Assembly: GCA_017547585.1 (NCBI GenBank)
Contig: JAFYPH010000055.1
Span: forward strand, 1 to 64,000
Origin: Bacteroidaceae bacterium
GTDB lineage: Bacteria; Bacteroidota; Bacteroidia; Bacteroidales; Bacteroidaceae
DNA length: 64,000 nt
Reading direction: 5' to 3'
A program made the translations under genes and the position numbers. A model generated the notes under the pieces. The model was not told where the DNA came from, made no database searches, and saw only the letters and a program-made list of their open reading frames with translations. Position 1 is the stretch's first letter, and each line of letters starts with the position of its first letter. Below, one piece after another: positions 55,601 to 61,596 of the stretch.

Positions 55601-57063
55601 TCGGCTGCAAATTCTCCCACCTGATAGGTTGTTCCGCCGTAAGTATATTCATATGCAACGGCAAGCACTTCGTCGGCTCTCAATGAGTTGCGCAACGAAA
55701 TGTAACCCAGCTGCTTGTTTACTGTGTACTCCGACGGCGACAGCAGACGTGCGTTGGCAATCTTTTCGTAGTCGAGTCCGCCGTTGAATCCGCTAATTCC
55801 GCTGAATGTGGCATTCACGCGGTCAATGTCGCGAATATCGGCGTAGTTGTTGTTCATCGTGGGGTAGAGGTTGTTTGCGCTGTTGGCGGGCAGGCTGTTG
55901 CCTCCCGACGCGCTCCACATATTGTTGCTTATGTGTGACGACTCTCCCAAGTCTGTGAACGCCACAATGTTACGCGGGTTTGTAAAGTCGCTTTTCTTGT
56001 TCGTTACCCACACTTCGATGCGGTTGATGGTGACGCCCGACACGATGGTGGGCAGCTGCGCCATGGACTTGTCGTAGTTGTCGCGGAAATAGTGGGCGAG
56101 GAAGAAGTGACGATTCTCGTCGTAGTTGGCAATGTCAATCTCGAAGGTCGTCAGCTGTGTACCGCCTTTAGAGTTTACCACCGTCGTGCTCGAATTTTTT
56201 TGTGAGACGACAGCCTGCAGCATCAACTTTCCAAACTGCATGTCCGTGCGGACACCGAAGAGCGATGTTGCGCCCTTTATGAGCGACGAATTTGTGCCGA
56301 ACGAAATGTTACCCGCCTCGATGAGCTTGAAAACCTCGTCCTCTTTTCCTTCATATTTAAGGCTGATTTTCTTTGTGTCGTAGTTGAAGGTGGCCTCGGT
56401 GTTGTAGTTGAAGTCGAGGTTCATCTTGTCACCCACGTTACCCTTGACATTCAGGTTGATAATTTCGTCAAAGGTGAAGCTGTTCGTCTCGCGGCTGCGC
56501 TGGGGCAGTGAGGGGTTGTCCACCGTCTGCATCTGGAAGCCTATCTTCATTTCGGCGCTTCCCTGTGTCTTTATGCGCACTCCGCCGGGGCCAAAGAGCT
56601 TTTCGGCAGGGCCAAGGTCGAAGCTCATGTCGCTGAAGTCGAACTTGTCGCCGTTGCTCATTTTGTCGAACTCTTCTTGATTCTTCTTCTTGAAGTAACG
56701 CTCGAGCGAGCTCTGCATCTTATTCTTCGCATACTCCTCCTGCGACAGAATGAAGGGCGTGCCCATGATGCTGTTGCCCATCTTTGTGGCGATGCTGTAT
56801 GTGCTGTCCTTTTCGTTGTAGGTCGTGTCCTGCACTATGTTTGAGGGGTTGCGCAGGTCGAGCGGCAGTTTTTTCAGGTCTTTCTCGCTCTCGGGAATGA
56901 CGTTGCCTATGGGGTAGCGGGCGGGAACGCTGTCGTTCCTCTCGACTTTTGTGCGTCGCACTCTGTTGCTGCGTCGCACCGTACGCCTGTTATCCTCCTG
57001 TGCAAACACCGTCACGATGCTTGCACACAGCAGGAAAATAGTTATAAGCGTACGCAGTCTCAT
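49690..57063 (-). CDS. sprA: SprA/Sov family type IX secretion translocon protein
   Basis: Very large outer-membrane protein, 2457 residues, homologous to SprA of Flavobacterium and Sov of Porphyromonas, the 36-strand barrel that is the T9SS translocon. Signal peptide ends near VTVFAQ. The N-terminal segment has EKLFGPGGVRIKTQGSAEMK and RETNSFTFDEIINLNVKGNV, typical of the SprA N-terminal repeats. The C-terminal half is rich in alternating beta-strand sequence and ends in TTTTDFGVSLKFSLTK, typical of an outer-membrane barrel. Placed directly after ruvA, as in other Bacteroidota to my knowledge. Other T9SS genes are not in this window. Confidence 0.9.
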   Translation of the reverse strand: MRLRTLITIFLLCASIVTVFAQEDNRRTVRRSNRVRRTKVERNDSVPARYPIGNVIPESEKDLKKLPLDLRNPSNIVQDTTYNEKDSTYSIATKMGNSIMGTPFILSQEEYAKNKMQSSLERYFKKKNQEEFDKMSNGDKFDFSDMSFDLGPAEKLFGPGGVRIKTQGSAEMKIGFQMQTVDNPSLPQRSRETNSFTFDEIINLNVKGNVGDKMNLDFNYNTEATFNYDTKKISLKYEGKEDEVFKLIEAGNISFGTNSSLIKGATSLFGVRTDMQFGKLMLQAVVSQKNSSTTVVNSKGGTQLTTFEIDIANYDENRHFFLAHYFRDNYDKSMAQLPTIVSGVTINRIEVWVTNKKSDFTNPRNIVAFTDLGESSHISNNMWSASGGNSLPANSANNLYPTMNNNYADIRDIDRVNATFSGISGFNGGLDYEKIANARLLSPSEYTVNKQLGYISLRNSLRADEVLAVAYEYTYGGTTYQVGEFAADQKESSSTLMVKLLKPNSCSPQNRCWDLMMKNVYSLGARSLKSTDFKLDVYYACDSLGTNITYLPEEHLKNTPLLRMMNLDRLDANNSKEAPNGIFDFVEGFTVQASTGRIFFPTVEPFGTNLKKKIGSDALAEKYIYQELYDSTKTVARQLAEKDKFYLIGEYTGSSANVIQTGSMNIPKGSVTVTAGGVVLTENSDYTVDYAAGIVTIVNQSLVDAGTPVEVSLESNTLFNMQRKTMLGLNWQYNYSDYLTFGGTIMSLTEKPLTSKVDMGSEPLNNLIWGANLSWKRQSQWLTTFLDRLPLLSCSAPSSINLTAEFAKLNAGTSDEVQSNASYIDDFESTENGIDLDAPSAWVLAAIPTGMANYGLTNNILTGYDRALINWYTIDPLFTRRSSSLTPSHIKSDLDQLSNHYLREVYQRELYPNKESTYEESSTLSLMNVSYYPDERGPYNLDPDLTFDGKLNAPEKRWGGITRQLTTTDFETANVQYIEFWLLDPFIYDDAGGGGDFYINLGEVSEDILKDGKKFFENGLPAGSNNYGYEETVWGRVPVTSSLVYAFDNNAGSRTQQDIGLNGLTSNDEAAFPTYANYLDAIRGKVKSEVYDSIAADPANDNYHHYRGSDYDQVQRNIFERYKYYNNPEGNSATSSASNESYNTSAKTTPDIEDANQDFTMDEYENFFQYRISLRPQDMQVGTNYISDKRTVTAKLRNGATESVNWYKFRIPIDDYEKVVGTIRDFTSIRFMRMYLTNFKKPVTLRFATLKLVRGDWRPYMNAIASTNNTSPTVSGELIMSAVNIEEHGDRQPVNYVLPPGISRILDPEQPQLRQDNEQALSLQVNNLGSKESRAVYKKSTLDIRQYERIQIFAHAEAPVLDGTVLADDDVSLFVRIGSDYKSNYYEYEIPLKLTPHGTYDAYSTAGGTAVWPTENMLDIPLSKLTDIKVRRNTLRNSQRSNISNTTLYSEYDEEKPKNRISVIGNPSLGQVKVMMIGVRNNTGAPKSAIVWVNEMRMLGFNNKSGWAAQGNLNIKLSDLGSIAAQGKIETAGFGGLEDKLAARRKDDYYKYSVTGTFDFGRFFPKKAKISLPLYYSMSQEVKSPLYSPFETDLLFDDVLDTYTGVAQDSIRDIAEVKSTTRNFSVSNAKIGIASKKPMPYDPANFTFGYSYSSTDNSGSTISWENRLNWKATAAYAYTNPIKTIKPFKDIKSKSKWWNMFKEWGVNPLPQSLSLNTDMTRTYHERQTRDLSNTYNQTATPLNFSQQFYWNRHMTLKWDPTTNMRMNLTTGTSAEIEEPYMPVNRNRYPDEFSIWKDSVMHSVRNLGRPLSYQQSFTASYTLPINKLPIFEWVTASANFSSSYNWARGNSSSGVNFGNNIANKRTTTLNGTFNLEKFYNLFPYLEETNKRFASGAAAKNKREKAQKAAKIKPFRTEITLRTDTVLPIAHGLKSKKLVINARTKKGRPYKLKYKIIDENSILIKNKDTVPLKLTIVPKVKSENTEFMKRMQYPTRFLMMVRNMSISYTNNYSMSLPGFMPNVGDVLGQNKLGGTYAPGLDFAFGLTDDSYLKRAYDKGWLLCSDSVAVQAASSAAENMQVKFMLEPFTDVKIDLNADWARNKSRNIQYMYAGMPETQSGGFSMTTITIGNCFDTGSESNNYRSSTFNKFVSSLESTRQRLEDRYAGTKYPENSSLAGQVFNPENGTVNKYSAEVMIPAFLSAYTGQGGSNGINDLFPSFLRMLPNWSIKYAGLSKLPMFQKRFKSVNITHGYKSVYAIGSFSTYSTYMEYTNGLGFTNNTSTGLPVPSSRYNIGSASINESFSPLLGVDVTTNDNLTLGIKYVKSRVLNLSVTAIQMVETHSKELVLNAGYKIVNLKMLGASSKASKSNKVSNDLNIRGAFSFKNMTSLCRSIDKGTTQATSGNESFNYSLSADYTYSKMLNMSFFVERKKTIPLISASSYPTTTTDFGVSLKFSLTK

Positions 57064-57077
57064 TCTCTTTTCTGGTT

Positions 57078-57671
57078 TTATAATTGTTTCAGAGCCAACT
57101 TTATAAGCTGCTCTACAGTTGCTCCGGGCTGCTCTTTGGCGATGCTCTGCACCACCTTGTTTGCTGCGGCTGTGGGGAAGCCCAGCATGCTCAGTGCCGA
57201 CACTGCCTCGGACACTGTCTCTTTGTCGATGCCGGCTGCTGCGGGCGATGCGGTGGGGATTCCTGCTGCGATGCTCGGGATTTTATCCTGCAACTCCACA
57301 ATGATGCGTTGCGCAGTCTTTAGGCCTATGCCCTTGACACTTTTCAGAGTCCTGTCGTCGCCCGAAGAGATTACGTCGCACAGCTCTCCGATGGTGAATG
57401 CCGATAGGATGGTGCGCGCAGTGTTTCCGCCGATTCCCGAAACGGAAATAAGCAGCAAAAAAAGTTCGCGCTCCTGCTTGTTGCTGAAGCCGAAAAGCTG
57501 GTGGGTGTCTTCGCGGATAACCTCGTATATGTAAAGTTTAGTCTCTCTCTTGCCCTGTATCGCCGAGTATGTGTTCAGTGTGATGCTCGTCTCGTAACCC
57601 ACTCCTGCACAGTCGATTACCGCAGTGGCGGGTGTCAGTTCCGCAATCTCTCCTCGCAAATATTCTATCAT
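57078..57671 (-). CDS. ruvA: Holliday junction DNA helicase subunit RuvA
   Basis: Binds four-way junctions and recruits RuvB for branch migration. The 197-residue form starting at 57671 ([20 protein letters not shown]) has normal family length; the upstream extension is not conserved. Domain I is the OB fold, domain II has two helix-hairpin-helix motifs ([20 protein letters not shown] and [19 protein letters not shown]), and domain III at the C-terminus ([20 protein letters not shown]) binds RuvB. First gene of the ruvA-sprA-DUF456 unit. Confidence 0.95.
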   Translation of the reverse strand: MIEYLRGEIAELTPATAVIDCAGVGYETSITLNTYSAIQGKRETKLYIYEVIREDTHQLFGFSNKQERELFLLLISVSGIGGNTARTILSAFTIGELCDVISSGDDRTLKSVKGIGLKTAQRIIVELQDKIPSIAAGIPTASPAAAGIDKETVSEAVSALSMLGFPTAAANKVVQSIAKEQPGATVEQLIKLALKQL

Positions 57672-57792
57672 AGTAATTTTTTTACTCTCTTTAGTACTTA
57701 ATTTTAACGCGCTTTTTGTAAAATTATTGTGTCGTCGCAAAAACTTCGCGCTCGCACAAAGAAAAAAAGCCTCTCGCGCGTTTATATTATTG

Positions 57793-57824
57793 CAAAAATA
57801 GTCTAAAAACCCCGTAAAAACAAA
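57793..57824 (-). promoter_or_regulatory. Promoter of ruvA-sprA
   Basis: CTTTG (57821-57825) and TATTTTTG (57793-57800) on the minus strand are 20 bp apart. The -33 element overlaps the foot of the upstream ALDH terminator stem, so termination and initiation are back to back. A leader of about 115 nt precedes ruvA. Confidence 0.55.
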
Positions 57825-57855
57825 GGTGGGGAGCATTTTTGCTCCCCACCTTTGT
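57820..57855 (-). terminator. Terminator of the SDR-ALDH operon
   Basis: A perfect 16-bp stem (57820-57835 with 57840-57855, loop TTTT), GC-rich in the centre and followed by a T run on the minus strand, 17 bp after the ALDH stop. Confidence 0.85.
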
Positions 57856-57872
57856 GAATGATTGTAGTTTGT

Positions 57873-59255
57873 TTACAGAATTTTCTTTACAAGGTCGAAC
57901 ATTTTGTAGGGCATGTAACGGAACGGAAGGTCGAGCCACGAAGGTGTCACAACCACCGCGCGCTTGTGCGAGAATGCGTCGAAACTGCCGCGTCCATGAT
58001 AGCTGCCCATTCCCGAGTTTCCCACTCCGCCGAAAGGCAGATTTTCGTTGGCAATGTGCATGATTGTGTCGTTTATGCACGCACCGCCTGACGATGTTCT
58101 TCTCACAACCTCGTAGCCAGCTTCTTCGTTGCCGAAATAGTAGAGTGCGAGCGGCTTTTCGCGCTCAGTTACAAAGCGTAACGCCTCTTCTCTATCCTCG
58201 AAGGTGATCATCGGAAGCACAGGGCCGAAAATCTCCTCCTGCATCACCGGGGAGTCGGGGTTGACGTCGGCGAGCAGTGTGGGCTCAATGTATCGCTCGG
58301 CAGCGTTTACGGTGCCGCCGAATACCACGCGTCCATCCTTAAGATAGCTTGACACGCGCTCGAATGCGCGGTCGTTCACCATGCGCACAAAGTGCTTGCT
58401 CTTGCGCGTGTCCTCGCCATGCAGACGACGCAGCTCCTCACGCATCGCTGTTGCGAATTTTTCTGACAAAGAAGAGTGTATCAGCAGATAGTCGGGCGCA
58501 ATGCACGTCTGTCCGGCGTTCAGCGTCTTTCCCCAAGCTATGCGGCGCGCGGCAATTTTTATGTTCGCCTCCTTGTCCACGATGCATGGGCTCTTTCCGC
58601 CAAGCTCCAGAATCACGGGCGTAAGGTTGCGGGCCGCTGCCTGCATCACCTTTTTGCCCAGCGCGGGGCTTCCGGTGAAGAATATAAGGTCGAATCTCTC
58701 GTCGAGCAGCAGGCTGTTGACCTCGCGGTTGCCCTGTACCACTGCAACATATTTCTCGTCGAATGTCTCTTTTATCATCTTTTCGATGGTTGCGGAGGTC
58801 TCGGGAACGTAGGGCGAGGGCTTCAGAATGGCTGTGCATCCTGCCGAAATTGCGCCCACCAACGGGTTAAGCAACAACTGCACAGGGTAGTTCCAGGGCG
58901 AAATTATAAGAGTGTTTCCCAAAGGCTCGCTCACAATGCGGCTGCGCGAAGGAGTCATCTTCAGCGGGGTGGGGCGGCTCTCGCGGCGCATCCATCCTTT
59001 CAGGTGCTTAATGTGGTTCTTAACCTCTCCGCTCACTATGCTCAGTTCTGTGAGGATAGCCTCTTCGGCAGACTTATGAAGGTCGCTCCAAAGTGCGTCG
59101 CACAATGCCTTTTCCCACTTTTTCAGTGCCTCAAGCAACTTTTTCAGCTGCTCGCGGCGGAACTCGTAGGGCAGTGTGTCGCCCGAAGCAAAGAATGCTC
59201 TCTGCTTTTCAATAATCTCCTTAATTCTTTCGGGCGAATGATTCTCTATTTTCAT
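57873..59255 (-). CDS. Class 3-type aldehyde dehydrogenase
   Basis: NAD(P)-dependent oxidation of an aldehyde to the acid; 460 residues. The catalytic cysteine is in LNAGQTCIAPDYLL and the general base glutamate in PVILELGGKSPCIV. The segment GNTLIISPWNYPVQLLLNPL is the cofactor entry motif of the family, and the short length plus C-terminal MPYKMFDLVKKI fit the ALDH3/fatty or coniferyl aldehyde group. It lies 24 bp after an SDR oxidoreductase, so the pair could oxidise an alcohol to an acid in two steps. The substrate is not known. Confidence 0.88.
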   Translation of the reverse strand: MKIENHSPERIKEIIEKQRAFFASGDTLPYEFRREQLKKLLEALKKWEKALCDALWSDLHKSAEEAILTELSIVSGEVKNHIKHLKGWMRRESRPTPLKMTPSRSRIVSEPLGNTLIISPWNYPVQLLLNPLVGAISAGCTAILKPSPYVPETSATIEKMIKETFDEKYVAVVQGNREVNSLLLDERFDLIFFTGSPALGKKVMQAAARNLTPVILELGGKSPCIVDKEANIKIAARRIAWGKTLNAGQTCIAPDYLLIHSSLSEKFATAMREELRRLHGEDTRKSKHFVRMVNDRAFERVSSYLKDGRVVFGGTVNAAERYIEPTLLADVNPDSPVMQEEIFGPVLPMITFEDREEALRFVTEREKPLALYYFGNEEAGYEVVRRTSSGGACINDTIMHIANENLPFGGVGNSGMGSYHGRGSFDAFSHKRAVVVTPSWLDLPFRYMPYKMFDLVKKIL

Positions 59256-59279
59256 GGCTGCTCGTAACTTTGTGAATAA

Positions 59280-60089
59280 CTATTTTCTTCCTGTGAAGTT
59301 GTCCATTGCCGAGAATATTCCCACCCATTTTCCGAAGACAATGTCGAACAATGCTGTGGGCAACAATCCCTGGCACAATCTTATAAAGTGGAATCCGAAA
59401 GGAATACCCTTGAAATTCTTGTTCTTCTCAATGGCGTCGAGAATCTTGCGCGAGGTGGGCTCGGGCTTCAGAATGGGGAAGAATCTCGAATTTACGCCGT
59501 CGAACATTCCTGTGTTTATAAAGTAGGGTGCGATTGTCGACACGCGCACCTTGCTCTTAGCCTGTTTCAGCTCAATGCGTAACGAGTCCGACCAACCGAT
59601 TACCGCCCATTTGCTGGCAACGTAGGGAGCCATCTTGGGGTTGGAAATCATTCCCGCCGCCGATGCAATGTTGCAGATGTGTCCTTTGTCGCGGGCAATC
59701 ATTCCCTGCAGTGCCAAAAGGGCAATGTTCATGGGCGCCACGGCGTTGATGCTCATTGTACGCTCGATGTCTCTCATATTCTGCTTGTCGAAAGTCTTGT
59801 TGCTGGTGACGATTCCTGCGCAGTTGATGACAATATCCACGTCGCCACACTCCTTGCTTGTCTGCTGGAAACATTCTGTCACAGCTTTGCTGTCCGAAAC
59901 GTCCACTCTGTAACCCTTTACGTTACCCTTGCTCTCAAACTCGGCGCAAGTGCTGTTGATGCTCTCTTGGTTGATGTCCCAGATAACCAGCTGACGCGCG
60001 CCTCTCTCCAAAGCCATGCGTCCCATGATGCGGCCGATACCCGACGCTCCGCCGGTGATAAGCACGCAATTTCCTTTAATCTTAGTCAT
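59280..60089 (-). CDS. Short-chain dehydrogenase/reductase (SDR)
   Basis: NAD(P)-dependent oxidoreductase of 269 residues, classical SDR. Cofactor motif LITGGASGIGRIMGRMALER, the NAG-type motif INCAGIVT, and the active-site YVASKWAVIGW (Tyr-x-x-x-Lys) are all present. The start at 60089 (MTKIKGNCVLITGG) is chosen because the -7 box lies upstream of it and inside the longer frame. Overall pattern resembles retinol/17-beta-hydroxysteroid dehydrogenase-type SDRs, acting perhaps on a hydrophobic alcohol or ketone. Operon with ALDH. Confidence 0.88.
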   Translation of the reverse strand: MTKIKGNCVLITGGASGIGRIMGRMALERGARQLVIWDINQESINSTCAEFESKGNVKGYRVDVSDSKAVTECFQQTSKECGDVDIVINCAGIVTSNKTFDKQNMRDIERTMSINAVAPMNIALLALQGMIARDKGHICNIASAAGMISNPKMAPYVASKWAVIGWSDSLRIELKQAKSKVRVSTIAPYFINTGMFDGVNSRFFPILKPEPTSRKILDAIEKNKNFKGIPFGFHFIRLCQGLLPTALFDIVFGKWVGIFSAMDNFTGRK

Positions 60090-60118
60090 ATAATGTTTAA
60101 AATAGTCTTTATCTGCTG

Positions 60119-60151
60119 CAAAGGTAGTGAAAAAAGTCCAATTGGACAAAA
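60119..60151 (-). promoter_or_regulatory. Promoter of SDR-ALDH
   Basis: TTTTG (60147-60151) and TACCTTTG (60119-60126) on the minus strand are 20 bp apart, a consensus promoter 30 bp before the SDR start. Confidence 0.7.
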
Positions 60152-60185
60152 TATTTTTGCACAAATAGTGTAATTTTGTGCAAAA
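60136..60185. promoter_or_regulatory. Two dyads in the SDR-ALDH promoter
   Basis: The palindrome GTCCAATTGGAC (60136-60147) lies exactly between the -33 and -7 boxes. Upstream, TTTTGCACAAA (60155-60165) and TTTGTGCAAAA (60175-60185) form a perfect 11-bp inverted repeat with a 9-nt spacer. Both look like operator sites for dimeric regulators; the regulator is not encoded nearby. Confidence 0.5.
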
Positions 60186-60240
60186 TATGTTAATAGTCGC
60201 TGCTCATGCAAATTTCTTTCGTACTAAAATGAATTTTTAC

Positions 60241-60248
60241 TATCTTCG
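60241..60248 (+). promoter_or_regulatory. -7 box of the endonuclease gene
   Basis: TATCTTCG, 34 bp before the ATG. A TTTCG element 19 bp upstream is a weak -33 match. It is divergent from the SDR promoter. Confidence 0.5.
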
Positions 60249-60281
60249 CACTCTCATTGTAAAATAAACAAAAATTCTTGA

Positions 60282-61103
60282 ATGATGGCACGTAAAAAGA
60301 GAAGCTCGGGCGGCTCATTGGCCCGTTACAAAATACTCATTTATATAATATTGGCCCTGTTCGGCTATTTTGTATACAGATGCGGCGGCTCTGCGCAGGC
60401 GGATGTTGCCAAGATAGACAAACTCGAGATTCCCGCGGCTGTGCAGGGTGGCTCCCATCGTCTCATAGCCCGCGAAGGCTACACGCTTCTGTATAATACC
60501 GAGAGACTCATTCCCGACTGGGTGGCCTACGAACTTACGGCTCTCGAGACCGAGGGCGACGAGCCTCGCGGCGAACACTTCAAAAAAGACCCCGAGATTC
60601 TCGGGCTTCAGGCCGAGAACGACGACTACCGCAATTCCGGCTGGGACAAAGGCCATATGGCTCCCGCTGCGGACATGAAGTGGAGCGAGAGTGCGATGGA
60701 CGACTGTTTCTACCTTACAAATATCTGTCCGCAGGATCACAAGCTGAATACCGGCACGTGGAAAAAGCTCGAAGAGCAGTGTCGCGAATATGCACGCTAT
60801 TTTGGTAATCTCTATATTGTGTGCGGCCCCATCGTCGAGAACAACCGCTACGGCACAATCGGCGACAATGGAGTGATGGTGCCCGACGGCTTTTTCAAGG
60901 TGCTGCTCGCCCCCTATTATGGCAAATACGTGGGTGTCGGCTTTCTCTTCGAGAATAAGAAGGGTGGCAAGAAACTCGTAGAGCATGCAGTGACTGTCGA
61001 CGAGGTTGAGCGTGTCACAGGGCTCGACTTTTTCCCCTCTCTGCCCGACGACGTTGAAAAGGCTGTCGAGTCGGCAATCGACAAAAGTGCATGGAAATTA
61101 TAA
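60282..61103 (+). CDS. Membrane-anchored DNA/RNA non-specific endonuclease
   Basis: NUC1/Serratia-nuclease-type enzyme of 273 residues that cuts DNA and RNA without sequence preference. The active-site motif appears as DKGHMAPAADM (variant of DRGH, with the His as general base), and a magnesium-ligand Asn is likely in FYLTNICPQDHKLN. After a short basic N-terminus (MMARKKRSSGGSLARYK) comes one membrane helix (ILIYIILALFGYFVY), so the catalytic domain is probably periplasmic. Nutrient nucleic-acid scavenging is a plausible role. No immunity partner is evident. Followed 20 bp later by DUF4491. Confidence 0.9.
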   Translation: MMARKKRSSGGSLARYKILIYIILALFGYFVYRCGGSAQADVAKIDKLEIPAAVQGGSHRLIAREGYTLLYNTERLIPDWVAYELTALETEGDEPRGEHFKKDPEILGLQAENDDYRNSGWDKGHMAPAADMKWSESAMDDCFYLTNICPQDHKLNTGTWKKLEEQCREYARYFGNLYIVCGPIVENNRYGTIGDNGVMVPDGFFKVLLAPYYGKYVGVGFLFENKKGGKKLVEHAVTVDEVERVTGLDFFPSLPDDVEKAVESAIDKSAWKL

Positions 61104-61123
61104 TATTGTAAAAGACTCAAAGT

Positions 61124-61423
61124 ATGGAACTTAATATTTACGGCCTTTTAATCGGCCTTGCCACATTCCTTATAATCGGTCTTTTCCATCCTCTCGTAAT
61201 TAAGGCCGAATACTATTTGGGCGTAAAAAGCTGGTGGCTTTTTATGTTTGCGGGCATCATCTTTTGCGTCGCCTCCATGCTTGTATCGTCCACGGTTGTC
61301 TCAATTTTGTTGGGTGTTGTTGCATTCTCCTCATTCTGGAGCATCGGCGAGGTCTTCCAGCAGCGCAAGAGAGTCGAGAAAGGGTGGTTCCCTGCCAACC
61401 CCAAAAGAAAAACGCGTGCCTGA
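61124..61423 (+). CDS. DUF4491 membrane protein
   Basis: Small inner-membrane protein of 99 residues, three predicted helices, matching the DUF4491 family (VIKAEYYLGVKSWWLFMFAG and EVFQQRKRVEKGWFPANPKR). Function unknown; the family is common in Bacteroidales and Clostridia. It starts 20 bp after the endonuclease and may be co-transcribed. Confidence 0.85.
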   Translation: MELNIYGLLIGLATFLIIGLFHPLVIKAEYYLGVKSWWLFMFAGIIFCVASMLVSSTVVSILLGVVAFSSFWSIGEVFQQRKRVEKGWFPANPKRKTRA

Positions 61424-61480
61424 AAGTCTATAAATTTGTTTTTAATATTGATTTTTTAAGATTATTAAACATCTTGATTG

Positions 61481-61512
61481 TTTGTAATTTAATTGTTTTT
61501 TTCTTACATTTG
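61481..61512 (+). promoter_or_regulatory. Promoter of the right-edge surface protein gene
   Basis: TTTG (61481-61484) and TACATTTG (61505-61512) are 20 bp apart, a full consensus match. The leader is about 78 nt. Confidence 0.75.
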
Positions 61513-61596
61513 TGCAATTAATGCAAACTATCCTTTTTTAGTGTGCGTTTATGCTTGAGAAAAATTTGAAAAATGTTTAACTAATCACAAAAAATT

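Noticed and set aside
57672..57836. N-terminal extension of RuvA
   Set aside because: RuvA begins with MIEYLRG-type sequence in the family; the extra 55 residues are not conserved and overlap the predicted promoter region.
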